Shown: one piece after another, positions 33,790-42,871 of the stretch | How positions within the stretch are numbered: the stretch's first letter is position 1 | Layout of the letters: the number at the start of each line of letters is the position of its first letter | Source of the DNA: Pseudolactococcus chungangensis CAU 28 = DSM 22330 | GTDB taxonomy: Bacteria; Bacillota; Bacilli; Lactobacillales; Streptococcaceae | Length of the DNA stretch: 64,000 nt | Direction: 5' to 3' | NCBI RefSeq assembly: GCF_002441885.1 | Contig: NZ_JXJT01000001.1 | Coordinates: 142,467-206,466, forward strand | Program-made: the position numbers and the translations under genes | Notes under the pieces: generated by a model | The model's database searches: none | The model's input: only the letters and a program-made list of their open reading frames with translations | What the model was told of the DNA's origin: nothing

Positions 33790-34996
33790 AATTAGCGAGC
33801 GTTCAACTCAACTTTCTAAATTGTTAGAGCAACGCTCATCTTTAGAAAAACGAGAAGAAGAAATTACACGAGCTCTCGAAGAAGCTGTAAGTACAGAAGA
33901 TGTTAATCAAGTCTCTAAGTCGGCTGATGAGCTTGAAAAAGAAATTAAAGATTTAGATGAACAAATCAAAAAATTAGAAGATGAAAAAGCAGGTCTTGAA
34001 AAAGAATTAGAAGCAATCTCTAGCGCAGATAATTCTGGCGCTACTGATACAACAGGAACAGGAACAGGTGGTAATCGATCTATGAAAAATAAAAATATCT
34101 CAACCCGTGAAGGTGGTGAAAAACTAGAGCAAACACGCTCAGCTATCAATGCGTTCATTCACTCTAAAGGGCAACAACGTGCATCTACAGGGTTTACATC
34201 TGTCGAAGGTGGCGTATTGATTCCAGAGGAACTCTTAGCACCTGCGATTGTTCCTGAAGATGTCGTTGATTTGAAAAAATATGTAAATGCTATCCAAGTC
34301 AACACGGCATCTGGTAAATATCCAGTGATTGCAAAGTCAGGTGCTAAAATGTCAACAGTTGCCGAATTAGAAGCTAACCCTAAATTAGCGAACCCAACAT
34401 TCACAGAGGTTGATTTTAGCGTCGCTACTCGTCGTGGATATATTCCAATCTCACAAGAGATTGTCGATGATGCTACTTATGATGTAACTGGTCTTATTGC
34501 TGACGAAATCACAGACCAAACGTTGAACACAACGAATGCAGATATTGCAACTGTTTTGAAAACGGCAACAGCTAAAGCTGTCGTAGGTGTTGACGGCATC
34601 AAAGACACTATTAACGTTGCGATTAAACGTGTCTATAACGTCAAGTTGATTGTATCTGCATCACTTTACAACGAACTTGACAAACTGAAAGATAAAAACG
34701 GACGCTATCTTCTTCAAGATTCCATTACCGCTGCAAGTGGTAAGGTATTGCTTGGTAAAGAAGTTGTTGTGTTAGATGATGACATTATCGGTTCGGCATC
34801 TGGTAACTTAGTAGGTTTCTTAGGAGACCCCAAAGCGTTCATGAGCTACTTTGACCGCAAACAAACAACAGTAGCTTGGATCGATAATCAAATTTACGGT
34901 AAATTACTTGCTGGCGTAGTGCGCTATGATGTTAAAGCTACAGACACAGAAGCTGGATTCTACATCACTTACACGAATGCACCTGCTGGAGCATAA
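33758..34996 (+). CDS. Major capsid protein (HK97 fold) with N-terminal delta domain
   Basis: The first about 105 residues are a coiled coil (LEKEIKDLDEQIKKLEDEKA), the scaffolding delta domain removed by the protease. A Gly/Thr-rich linker near GTGTGGNRS leads to the capsid domain, recognised from TSVEGGVLIPEELLAP and RRGYIPISQEIVDDATYD. Length 412 is typical. The gene starts inside the protease gene; AAGGAG lies eight bases upstream. Confidence 0.95.
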   Translation: MALKQLILSRKISERSTQLSKLLEQRSSLEKREEEITRALEEAVSTEDVNQVSKSADELEKEIKDLDEQIKKLEDEKAGLEKELEAISSADNSGATDTTGTGTGGNRSMKNKNISTREGGEKLEQTRSAINAFIHSKGQQRASTGFTSVEGGVLIPEELLAPAIVPEDVVDLKKYVNAIQVNTASGKYPVIAKSGAKMSTVAELEANPKLANPTFTEVDFSVATRRGYIPISQEIVDDATYDVTGLIADEITDQTLNTTNADIATVLKTATAKAVVGVDGIKDTINVAIKRVYNVKLIVSASLYNELDKLKDKNGRYLLQDSITAASGKVLLGKEVVVLDDDIIGSASGNLVGFLGDPKAFMSYFDRKQTTVAWIDNQIYGKLLAGVVRYDVKATDTEAGFYITYTNAPAGA

Positions 34997-35007
34997 GGAG
35001 CGACGTT

Positions 35008-35181
35008 ATGAAGTATGTGACAATTGTTGACTTCACCGACAAATATACAGGAGATGTTTATTATGTTGGAGATAAGTACCCTTTGAAAGGAAAAGCTAAA
35101 AAAGCTAGATTAGATGAGCTAGCATCTTCTAGCAATCAGCGTAAAATTCCATTAATTAAGGAAGTGAGTGAAGATGAATGA
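35008..35181 (+). CDS. Small head-associated phage protein, 57 residues
   Basis: Short beta-rich protein (TDKYTGDVYYVGDKYPLKGK) like those commonly found just after the capsid gene in HK97-type Gram-positive phages, sometimes a head fibre or Rho-like N-domain. TAAGGAGCGAC precedes the start. Its end overlaps the next gene by eight bases. Confidence 0.65.
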   Translation: MKYVTIVDFTDKYTGDVYYVGDKYPLKGKAKKARLDELASSSNQRKIPLIKEVSEDE

Positions 35182-35467
35182 AACAGAGTTTAAGGCAGCA
35201 GCCTTGGACTTGCTTAAAGCCTCCTTAGGCTATAAGTCAAATGTCCGAGATGAGCTACTGGCGATAATCGTATCAGGAGTTATTGATGAATTGACAAGTG
35301 AAAAAGGAATATTGATTGATTTTGATAACTCATCTCATTTAATGTTTGTCGTTGATTTGTCAGCTTTTAGATACGAAAATAAAGGTGGTGGTATGATGCC
35401 TAGAAATTTAGAATATCGTCTCAGAAATCTAATCATTAAATTCGGTGGAGGTACTCAAATTGTCTAA
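35174..35467 (+). CDS. Head-tail connector protein (gp6-like)
   Basis: Adaptor ring attached to the portal. The all-helical pattern (FKAAALDLLKASLGYKSNVR) and position right after the capsid genes support this, as does the length of 97 residues. Start at ATG 35174 with AAGGAAGTGAG upstream; a GTG two codons earlier is less likely. Confidence 0.65.
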   Translation: MNETEFKAAALDLLKASLGYKSNVRDELLAIIVSGVIDELTSEKGILIDFDNSSHLMFVVDLSAFRYENKGGGMMPRNLEYRLRNLIIKFGGGTQIV

Positions 35468-35771
35468 TTGGGATTTAGAAGTATCTCTGCTGAAAGTTTC
35501 TGGCGAGACTGAAAATAAGATTGGAGACAAAATCCCAACTTATGAAAAAGTTGAGATACTAGCATTTGAAAAGCCAATAACTCGTGGCGAGCTGATTATC
35601 GCTGGTCAATCTAATATTCAAATTTCTAAAATCGTTGTTATTCACGGATTTGAGTACTCAAACGAGGAGCTTTTGGAAATTGACGGAGTTAGATATCAAG
35701 TGATTAGCTCTTACAAAATCTCAAACGAGGAATTAGAGCTTAAATTGAAATCTAAAAAAGGCGGTGCTTAA
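35460..35771 (+). CDS. Head closure / head-tail adaptor protein
   Basis: Beta-barrel stopper-type protein of 103 residues in the second connector position. [18 protein letters not shown] is typical of the family. I take the TTG at 35460 as start because GGAGG (35447-35451) lies eight bases before it, giving the N-terminus MSNWDLEV. Confidence 0.65.
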   Translation: MSNWDLEVSLLKVSGETENKIGDKIPTYEKVEILAFEKPITRGELIIAGQSNIQISKIVVIHGFEYSNEELLEIDGVRYQVISSYKISNEELELKLKSKKGGA

Positions 35772-36106
35772 TGGATATCGCAGATGAAATCACAAAGGCT
35801 TTATCTGAGTATTCGGAAGAAGTCGCTGAAAATTTAGAAGCTATCAAAAAAGAAGTAGCCGAAGATACGGTTGAATTATTAAAGCGCACCAGTCCTCGTG
35901 GCAGGCGTGGAAAGTATGCCAAAGGATGGCGCTTGAAAAAAGAAGGAACTGGTTATTATGTCTATAACGCTACCGACTATCGTCTGACCCATTTGTTAGA
36001 GCGAGGCCATGCCAAAGCTGACGGCGGACGCACAAAAGCGCAACCTCATATTGCGCAAGCTGAGAGAGAAGCTATTGAAAAAATAGGAGTGAGGATTCAA
36101 ACTTGA
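35771..36106 (+). CDS. HK97 gp10-like tail completion protein
   Basis: The signature [20 protein letters not shown] and [16 protein letters not shown] identify the HK97-gp10 family, placed between stopper and tail terminator. Length 111. TAATG coupling upstream and TTGA overlap downstream. Confidence 0.88.
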   Translation: MDIADEITKALSEYSEEVAENLEAIKKEVAEDTVELLKRTSPRGRRGKYAKGWRLKKEGTGYYVYNATDYRLTHLLERGHAKADGGRTKAQPHIAQAEREAIEKIGVRIQT

Positions 36107-36423
36107 ATATTTCTGAATTGCGAGAAACTCTCGGAACGCTTGATATACCAGTTAGATATCGCGCTTTTAATGTTGGTGAAGTTCCTGGCTTACCTTATTT
36201 ACTGTACTATACAACTGATAATCAAGGCACTTTGAAGGCTGATAATCATAACTATGCTAAGGTTTATAATTTAACACTTGAATTATATAGCGAAGAAAAA
36301 GACCTCGAATTAGAAGAAAAACTCGAGGCGTTACTTGATATGAATAATATCGAGTATGACACATTTGAGAGCTACTTAGATACAGAAAGCATGTACGAAG
36401 TGGCTTATGATATTACGATTTAA
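36103..36423 (+). CDS. Tail terminator-like protein
   Basis: A 106-residue protein in the tail terminator position, before the tail tube gene. The pattern of an N-terminal helix, [19 protein letters not shown] and then a beta-rich core resembles DUF3168/tail completion proteins. Start TTG overlaps the previous stop; AGGAGTGAGG lies upstream. Inferred largely from order. Confidence 0.7.
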   Translation: MNISELRETLGTLDIPVRYRAFNVGEVPGLPYLLYYTTDNQGTLKADNHNYAKVYNLTLELYSEEKDLELEEKLEALLDMNNIEYDTFESYLDTESMYEVAYDITI

Positions 36424-36434
36424 GGAGGGCTTAA

Positions 36435-37019
36435 ATGCCAGCAAAAGAAAACAAAGTCGTTTACGGACTTGAAAACGCACACTATGCCAAGTTGACGTTT
36501 GGTGAAAACGGCGCACCTACATTTGCACCGCCAGTCGCTTTAAAAGGTTCCGTTGAATTTAAAATGGATCCAGAGACAAATTCAGTTGAATTTGCAGCGG
36601 ATAACGATTCGCAGTACTTCACAGAAGACGAAAATAACGGATATAGCGGAACTCTTACAATCGCTAATATGCCTTTATCTTTCCGTTCGGATATTCTTGG
36701 TGAGGTGCTAGACGAAACAGACGGGACAATTACCGAACTAGCTGATGCAAAATTCAGCCCGTTCGCCTTACTTTTCCAATTTGATGGAGACGAGACGAAA
36801 ACACGGCATGTACTCTACTACTGCAACGGTAGCCGCGCTAGTATCTCATCTAAAACAGGTAAGGATATTTCTGGCGTAGAGTTGCCTTTCAAAGCTAAAC
36901 AGCTTGTAATTGGTGATGAAAAACTCATCAAGACTCAGACAACTAGTGCAGAGTCAACGAAATACAACGACTGGTTTAAAGCGGTCTATGTAAAAGGCGC
37001 ACAACCTGCCGCAGGATGA
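36435..37019 (+). CDS. Major tail tube protein
   Basis: Forms the helical tail tube. Recognised from LENAHYAKLTFGENGAPTFA and GYSGTLTIANMPLSFRSDIL, as in phi13-type major tail proteins of Gram-positive siphophages. Length 194, without an Ig-like C-terminal domain. AAGGAGG precedes the start, and a terminator-like hairpin follows, as is common after this highly expressed gene. Confidence 0.92.
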   Translation: MPAKENKVVYGLENAHYAKLTFGENGAPTFAPPVALKGSVEFKMDPETNSVEFAADNDSQYFTEDENNGYSGTLTIANMPLSFRSDILGEVLDETDGTITELADAKFSPFALLFQFDGDETKTRHVLYYCNGSRASISSKTGKDISGVELPFKAKQLVIGDEKLIKTQTTSAESTKYNDWFKAVYVKGAQPAAG

Positions 37020-37030
37020 CATAATAGTTC

Positions 37031-37058
37031 AAAGAGGTGGCTAAGGCTGCCTTTTTTT
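37031..37058 (+). terminator. Terminator-like hairpin after the tail tube gene
   Basis: AAAGAGGTGGCT (37031-37042) can pair along 12 bp with 37045-37056 (four G-T pairs), followed by a T-run. It would reduce transcription of the tail assembly genes relative to the tube gene. Confidence 0.55.
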
Positions 37059-37070
37059 TAGGAGAAAAAC

Positions 37071-37430
37071 ATGGAAAAAACAATTTATATCGACGACAAA
37101 CCAGTGCTTTTGAAATCCACGGCAGCAACACCACTTCGTTATAAGGCTCAATTTAAAAAAGACTATTTTGGCGAGCTTTTGAAACTTTCTAAACTTTTTC
37201 AAGGAAAAGAAGGCAAAGAATTTGACTTGCTTAATATCTCTTTTGAAGATTTGAATTTCCTTGACTTTGAGGTATTTTATAACTTCATTTGGGTTCTTGC
37301 TAAAACTGCAAATCCATCAATTCCAGAACCCATGACATGGCTAGATGGATTTGATTCAATGCCTATCGCAGAGGTATTCCCTGAGGTAACAGAGCTATTG
37401 CACGGTTCTATTGAGTCCAAAAAAAAGTAG
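37071..37430 (+). CDS. Tail assembly chaperone, short form (gpG-like)
   Basis: A 119-residue chaperone that keeps the tape measure soluble before tail tube polymerisation. The N-terminus MEKTIYIDDKPVLLKSTAAT is typical. It ends at TAG 37428-37430, directly after a string of A residues that acts as frameshift site. TTAGGAG precedes the start. Confidence 0.88.
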   Translation: MEKTIYIDDKPVLLKSTAATPLRYKAQFKKDYFGELLKLSKLFQGKEGKEFDLLNISFEDLNFLDFEVFYNFIWVLAKTANPSIPEPMTWLDGFDSMPIAEVFPEVTELLHGSIESKKK

Positions 37431-37636
37431 ATAAGAAAAGCGGTTCTGACGAATTATTTACAGAGGAATCGTTTTTCTATGTATGTAGACAATGCGGATT
37501 GACTATGGAAGATTTAGACAATATGAATATCGGTCAGTGTTTAGATTACATTCAGGAATGGATTCAAAATAACGACAAAGAAAACACAGGTGGCGCTGAA
37601 AGAAAGGCTACTCAAAGTGATTTCAATAAATTTTAA
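37071..37636 (+). CDS. Tail assembly chaperone, -1 frameshift product (gpGT-like)
   Basis: At the heptamer A AAA AAG (37421-37427) a -1 slip lets the ribosome continue as GTA GAT AAG and read 69 further codons to TAA at 37634-37636. The extension (SDELFTEESFFYVCRQCGLT, then MNIGQCLDYIQEW) is the conserved second half of such chaperones and has no start codon of its own. The fusion is about 188 residues. The tape measure gene follows 14 bases later, as expected. Confidence 0.88.
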
Positions 37637-37650
37637 ATGAAAGGAGAAAA

Positions 37651-40434
37651 ATGGCAGGTAAAAATATAAAAGGTATCACGATTGAGATTGACGGGAATGC
37701 AACTGGTTTAGATAAGGCTTTGAAAGGAGTTAACAGCACGTCTGTTAAGCTTAATTCAGAATTAGGTCAGGTTAATAAACTGCTTAAATTTGACCCTTCT
37801 AACGTCACGGGGCTATCTCAAAAACAAGAGCTGTTAACTAAATCGATTGAGAACACATCTGATAAACTCAATCAGCTTAAATCCGCTCAATCTCAGGTAG
37901 AAGCTCAGTATAAATCTGGGAATATCGGAGAAGAACAGTATAGAGCATTTCAGCGTGAGATTGCGACTACCGAACAAAGTCTGAAGGGATACAAGTCTCA
38001 ATTAAGCGGACTACAAACTGAACAAGAAAAATTAGGACAAAATACCAAAAGACTAAACACTTTTTTTGAAGCAAGCGGAAAATCAATCGATGACTTCAGC
38101 GATATTCTAGGCACTAGGCTAGTTAACTCTATAAAGAACGGGACGGCTACAAGTGACCAATTAGAAATGGTGCTTAATAAAATTGGTAAAGAAGCGCTTG
38201 GCGCTGGTACTGATTTAAAAGAGATGAAACAGTCCCTTGATAAAGTTGATGATGGCGGGTCTATTAAAGGAGTTAAAAATGACTTAGAAAATCTGAAAAC
38301 TACATCTAATCAGACCGATGGTGAACTTGGTAAATTAGGCAACGGCATAACAAGTGGCAATTTAATGAACGCCACTGATAAAGTTGCAGAAGTTGGCGAA
38401 AAGTTAAAAGAAGTTGCAGCAGCAGCCCAAGACGCTTTCAGAGATATTGACGATGGTATGGACACATTTACAACCACAACAGGTCAAAATTCAGATGTTA
38501 TAAAAGCTTCATTTGATAAGATTTATACCTCGATGCCAATAGAAAGTACCGCTGATTTAGGTCAAGCACTAGGTTCGCTCACTCAACAATTCGGTTTTTC
38601 AGGCGATAAGTTAACTGAGTATGGTACACAATTAATGCAATTCGCAGAAATCAATAATACAGATGTTAAATCAAGTATTGATAATGCAAAAAGCGCAATT
38701 GAGACTTACAACTTAAGTTACGATGACTTAGGTAGTGTGTTAGATACAGTCACTACAGTGTCTCAAAAAACTGGCGTTAGTGTTGATGACCTGATGACAA
38801 AAGCTGTTGAAGGAGCACCACAAATAAAAGCTTTAGGTTTATCGTTTGGCGAAGGAACAGAAATGCTAGGTAAGTTTGAACAAGCTGGCGTTGATGGTGC
38901 TGGAGCATTAAGTAGCCTATCAAAAGCTAATGTTGTGTATGCAAAAGATGGCAAAACTTTACAAGAAGGATTGAAAGGGACTATCGATTCCATAAAAGGA
39001 GCAAAAAGCCAAACAGAGGCGCTTACTATTGCGAGTGAAGTTTTTGGGACTAAAGGCGCTACTCGTATGGTTGACGCTATACAACGCGGTAAATTTAACC
39101 TAGATGAATTAGGCGGTGCTGCTGAAAAATCTAGCGGAACCGTTAAAAAGACATTCGAGTCAACAGAGGATCCAATAGACAAGCAGGCAGTGGCTTTACA
39201 GTCAGCTAAGTTGTCTTTTAGCGAACTCGGCGCAACGATTGCTGAAGGGTTACAACCAATTTTAGATTCACTAATACCAGTTTTAAAATCTCTTGGAGAT
39301 ATATTTTCAAATATGCCAACTGGAATTAAGACGTTTGTTGTTGTCTTAGGTGCGCTATTGGTTGCATTTACCACTCTAGCGCCGTTTATAGCGGCTATGA
39401 TAACCATATTTTCCGCATTAAGTGGAGCTGTGGTAGTTGCTGGTGGCGGAATGGCATTTTTAACAGGGACTTTGCTACCAATAATTGGTGTTGTTGTTGC
39501 TGTTATAGCTGTAATAGCAGCAATAGTACTGGCTATAAAAAACTGGGTGGTAATAGTCGAGTGGTTAAAAGGCGTGTGGTCTTCAATATCGCCGTTTTTT
39601 AGCTCAATTTTTGGATTTCTAGCAAGTATTTTTAGTGGTTTTCAGCCTGTGTTAGATGTATTTGTTTCGTTCTTTCAAAATACAGTAACAAATGTAATGA
39701 CAATATTCAATGGAATTGTCAGCGTTTTGCAAGGTATATTTAGTATAGTCATCGGCATCTTCACTTTGAACGGAGAACAAATCGGTCAAGGATTTGCACA
39801 AGTGTTTCAAGGGCTCATCGGAATTGTGTCTGGTGTATTTTCTCAAATAATTAATTTCATTACTTCGTCTTTAAGTGCAATCGTTAACTTCTTTAGTGGA
39901 ATACTTGGCGGAATAGTTGGAATCGTAAGCGGTATTTTCAACGGTATAAAAGATGCTTTTATAAATCCATTAGAAACAGCAAAAGGCGTTATCAAAGGAA
40001 TTGTAGACGCGATCAAAGGTTTCTTTAGTTTCAGTATTACGTGGCCAAAAATACCGATGCCACATTTTAGTATCAACCCTGCTGGCTGGGAAATAGGAGA
40101 CTTGCTTAAAGGTAAGATACCGAGTTTAGGTGTTGACTGGTTCGCAGATGGGGGTATTTTGACCAAACCTACAATCTTTGGTCAAAACGGAAATAGCCTT
40201 ATGGTTGGTGGGGAAGCTGGTAAAGAAGCAGTAGCTCCACTTTCTGATCTAATGGAATACGTCGAAGCAGCAGTAGCTAATCAAATTGGAGATATGAGTA
40301 GTAATTTTGCTCAAATGATTCAGCTACTATCGATTATTGCAAGTAAAGAACTTGCATTGGATTTCCCTGGTGGTGATTTAGCTAGAATTTCTTATAAAGA
40401 AACTGAAAAACTGATATTAAGGGGGAATGTATGA
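37651..40434 (+). CDS. Tail tape measure protein
   Basis: Sets tail length and helps DNA pass the membrane. 927 residues: coiled-coil N-terminus (residues 1-260), a conserved middle block (about 270-500) with phage tail tape measure phrases such as ALGLSFGEGTEMLGKFEQAG, a hydrophobic stretch (about 558-625), and a GGEAGKEAVAPLSDL motif near the end typical of lactic phages. By the usual 0.15 nm per residue the tail would be roughly 140 nm. Start follows AAAGGAG. Confidence 0.95.
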   Translation: MAGKNIKGITIEIDGNATGLDKALKGVNSTSVKLNSELGQVNKLLKFDPSNVTGLSQKQELLTKSIENTSDKLNQLKSAQSQVEAQYKSGNIGEEQYRAFQREIATTEQSLKGYKSQLSGLQTEQEKLGQNTKRLNTFFEASGKSIDDFSDILGTRLVNSIKNGTATSDQLEMVLNKIGKEALGAGTDLKEMKQSLDKVDDGGSIKGVKNDLENLKTTSNQTDGELGKLGNGITSGNLMNATDKVAEVGEKLKEVAAAAQDAFRDIDDGMDTFTTTTGQNSDVIKASFDKIYTSMPIESTADLGQALGSLTQQFGFSGDKLTEYGTQLMQFAEINNTDVKSSIDNAKSAIETYNLSYDDLGSVLDTVTTVSQKTGVSVDDLMTKAVEGAPQIKALGLSFGEGTEMLGKFEQAGVDGAGALSSLSKANVVYAKDGKTLQEGLKGTIDSIKGAKSQTEALTIASEVFGTKGATRMVDAIQRGKFNLDELGGAAEKSSGTVKKTFESTEDPIDKQAVALQSAKLSFSELGATIAEGLQPILDSLIPVLKSLGDIFSNMPTGIKTFVVVLGALLVAFTTLAPFIAAMITIFSALSGAVVVAGGGMAFLTGTLLPIIGVVVAVIAVIAAIVLAIKNWVVIVEWLKGVWSSISPFFSSIFGFLASIFSGFQPVLDVFVSFFQNTVTNVMTIFNGIVSVLQGIFSIVIGIFTLNGEQIGQGFAQVFQGLIGIVSGVFSQIINFITSSLSAIVNFFSGILGGIVGIVSGIFNGIKDAFINPLETAKGVIKGIVDAIKGFFSFSITWPKIPMPHFSINPAGWEIGDLLKGKIPSLGVDWFADGGILTKPTIFGQNGNSLMVGGEAGKEAVAPLSDLMEYVEAAVANQIGDMSSNFAQMIQLLSIIASKELALDFPGGDLARISYKETEKLILRGNV

Positions 40435-41819
40435 CATCAAGAAAATTTTTGCTTTATAATAGCGAAGATGATTTGGTAGATTTGAATAATCATGAAATTT
40501 TCGTCTTGAATCCAACAGGATTAGGTGTTTCTTTTTCTAACAGTTTTTCAAATGTCAGCGCTAATTTTTTACAAGAAAAGACTGTGCTAAATTCCGCTAG
40601 TTTAAAGCTAGATATTATTTTCAGCAGAAATTCTACAACTCCATACGAAAAATATGAAGAATTTGTAAAATTTCTGAATAAACCTCCATTTAAGCTAGTT
40701 TACGAAATAAGCGGAAAAACATTTAAAAGAGAATGCGTGCTTTCCGAGCTGTCAAAAGGCGAAATAGTTACTAACGTTTTAGCTGAAAGTTTGACTTTAG
40801 ATTTCACAACTCCTTTCTATAAAGAAATTTACGAGACATACAAGCCAAATTCTGATACAGAAGGTGATGGAAAGATTTATATCGGTATGAATCGTCCGAG
40901 AAATTTGATAGCTAATCCTAACTTCTTGGATGGCATGCAGTATTGGTCGAATGTTAGCGACCCAGAAGGTACTTATCAGATACAAGTACCGACATCTGAT
41001 AAGCCAAATTCTAACATTCTGAAACTGACATCAAGCAACAATAAGCTATCAAGTTTCGCCAACTCTTGGGGTCTCAATGTCAGAAAAGGCGAACGTCTAT
41101 CTTTTCGTGTTGATATCAAAACTGAAAACAATCCAGACTATGACAGACCAGTGATAAGAGTTGTTTATGGCACTAGTGAGAAGAACTACAAGTACTCAGA
41201 TTTAGGTATTACAGCTAGTTCATCAAGTTTCAAGACTACTGCAATATCATTTTTAGTACCAGAAGATGGTGTTTTCAAGTTGTACTTAATTAATCAAAAC
41301 TTATCAACGATTGGTACGATGTCGACATATTTCCGTGAGCCAATGCTGATTCGTGGCGATGTGTCTGATATGCATTCTGACTTCTATTCAGGCAAACCAA
41401 GTAACAATTACTATGTTTATCCATTTGTGTACGAATCAGATTATAACGGTAAATCTGGTGTTTTCCAGATTGAAAATAATTCAGTGTATATTGGGTCAGC
41501 AAAAGGGTCACCAGTTGAAATTACCGTACATGGTCCATGCACAAATCCATATTGGGAAATATTGGACGGGTCTAAAGTATTACAGTCTGATGGCTATAAT
41601 ATTGATGTGCCTGAATGGTATAAATTGGTTGTGTCAAGTGTTGTTCAAAAGCAACGTGTCAAACTAATAGCGCCTGACGGAACGATATCAGATGTCTATC
41701 AACAGCAAGACCTGTCTAAATCTAATTTCGTCACAATACCAGAGGGGCATGTCACACTAGCATTTCACAATGTTGGTGATGTGTCATTCAATTACAGAGA
41801 GGAGTATATCACAGTATGA
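40431..41819 (+). CDS. Evolved distal tail protein (Dit) with carbohydrate-binding-like insertion
   Basis: Hub of the baseplate between tail tube and Tal. The N-terminal Dit belt (residues 1-150, LLYNSEDDLVDLNNHEIFVL) and the C-terminal galectin-like part (GKSGVFQIENNSVYIGSAKG) are normal, but about 165 residues are inserted between them, beginning NLIANPNFLDGMQYW and rich in beta strands, like CBM domains. At 462 residues it is far longer than a plain Dit of about 250. The insertion may bind host saccharides. ATGA overlap with the tape measure gene. Confidence 0.82.
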   Translation: MTSRKFLLYNSEDDLVDLNNHEIFVLNPTGLGVSFSNSFSNVSANFLQEKTVLNSASLKLDIIFSRNSTTPYEKYEEFVKFLNKPPFKLVYEISGKTFKRECVLSELSKGEIVTNVLAESLTLDFTTPFYKEIYETYKPNSDTEGDGKIYIGMNRPRNLIANPNFLDGMQYWSNVSDPEGTYQIQVPTSDKPNSNILKLTSSNNKLSSFANSWGLNVRKGERLSFRVDIKTENNPDYDRPVIRVVYGTSEKNYKYSDLGITASSSSFKTTAISFLVPEDGVFKLYLINQNLSTIGTMSTYFREPMLIRGDVSDMHSDFYSGKPSNNYYVYPFVYESDYNGKSGVFQIENNSVYIGSAKGSPVEITVHGPCTNPYWEILDGSKVLQSDGYNIDVPEWYKLVVSSVVQKQRVKLIAPDGTISDVYQQQDLSKSNFVTIPEGHVTLAFHNVGDVSFNYREEYITV

Positions 41820-42859
41820 GTGAGCAAGTAAATATTTGGATAATTGACCGAAAAGGAGTAATCACACAAGAGCCTATCATCGTTTCTAAGGCCGCTATCC
41901 AACCAGACTATATTACACAGGATGCCAGCACATTTGAGTTGCCAGATGATGCGTCATTTGTCCGTGGCGATTTCATTTTAGCTAAAGTAATGAACAGCGC
42001 AGTGGTTTCATTTTTCGGGGTGATCTCAAGTTATGAAGATAAAAAGGTTGTTGCCAAAGACCTGTTAGGTCTAGTTAACTTTGAGTTTCCAGCAACTCGA
42101 ATGAGTGGGTCTAGCTTTGAGCAACATTTCAAGAACTTGGTCAATAGGTATCTCTTGCAGGATGCGTCTAAGGATTTGAATATCTTAGATATTGAAGTCA
42201 AGACAAATACCCCACACATCTATCAACCAGCTGAGCCACCAAAAGCGACAAACTTGATGAGCTATGCAATTAATGGTTTCAAGAAGTACAATGTTGTATG
42301 GAAATTTGACAAGTTTGAGAATGGTCGTATTAAGACAGTCATTGAAGCTATTACAGACACTATGCAGCTTAAGGACAATATCGCAGATTTTCAAGATTGG
42401 GAGGTTTCCACAACTGAAGTTGGAAAAAATACCCAAAATCACTTGCTTATCGTCAACAAAAATACGACAAATTCAGAAGGTCCGAATGTGTTAGCTGAAC
42501 GCTATTTGACCACTAATAACGACATCACAAGTAATTATGCTGACACTGCTGTCGTGAAACCAACAATCACCAAAGTAGCTATATACGATACGACAGCGAC
42601 TGATAAGCCTAGTTATGACGATTTAGCCAACAGCGAGCTTAAAGGCAACTACTACTCACACGAGATTAGTTTCACGATGTCTAAAGTAAATGAATTTTTC
42701 AATATAGAAAATTTAAAACTTGGTACGTTAGCTACAATCTATAGTAACGAAAGACTTTATAAATCGGTCTTAACTGGATATGAATATATGAGCGATTCTG
42801 ACCGTGTCAAATTGAAATTTGGACATGTCAAAAGTCGACTTAGTGAATTATTAAATTAA
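41816..42859 (+). CDS. Tal-like baseplate hub protein, short form
   Basis: Occupies the position of the tail-associated lysin. The 347 residues fit only the gp27-like structural domain that closes the tail (phrases SYEDKKVVAKDLLGLVNFEF and LAERYLTTNNDITSNYADTA), without any peptidase or muramidase C-terminus. Penetration would thus rely on another protein. It begins in an ATGA overlap with the Dit gene. Confidence 0.75.
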   Translation: MSEQVNIWIIDRKGVITQEPIIVSKAAIQPDYITQDASTFELPDDASFVRGDFILAKVMNSAVVSFFGVISSYEDKKVVAKDLLGLVNFEFPATRMSGSSFEQHFKNLVNRYLLQDASKDLNILDIEVKTNTPHIYQPAEPPKATNLMSYAINGFKKYNVVWKFDKFENGRIKTVIEAITDTMQLKDNIADFQDWEVSTTEVGKNTQNHLLIVNKNTTNSEGPNVLAERYLTTNNDITSNYADTAVVKPTITKVAIYDTTATDKPSYDDLANSELKGNYYSHEISFTMSKVNEFFNIENLKLGTLATIYSNERLYKSVLTGYEYMSDSDRVKLKFGHVKSRLSELLN

Positions 42860-42871
42860 AGGAGGAAAACA

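Noticed and set aside
38763-39407. Long minus-strand ORF (214 codons) opposite the tape measure gene
   Set aside because: A shadow of the strongly coding plus strand, without ribosome site or recognisable domain.
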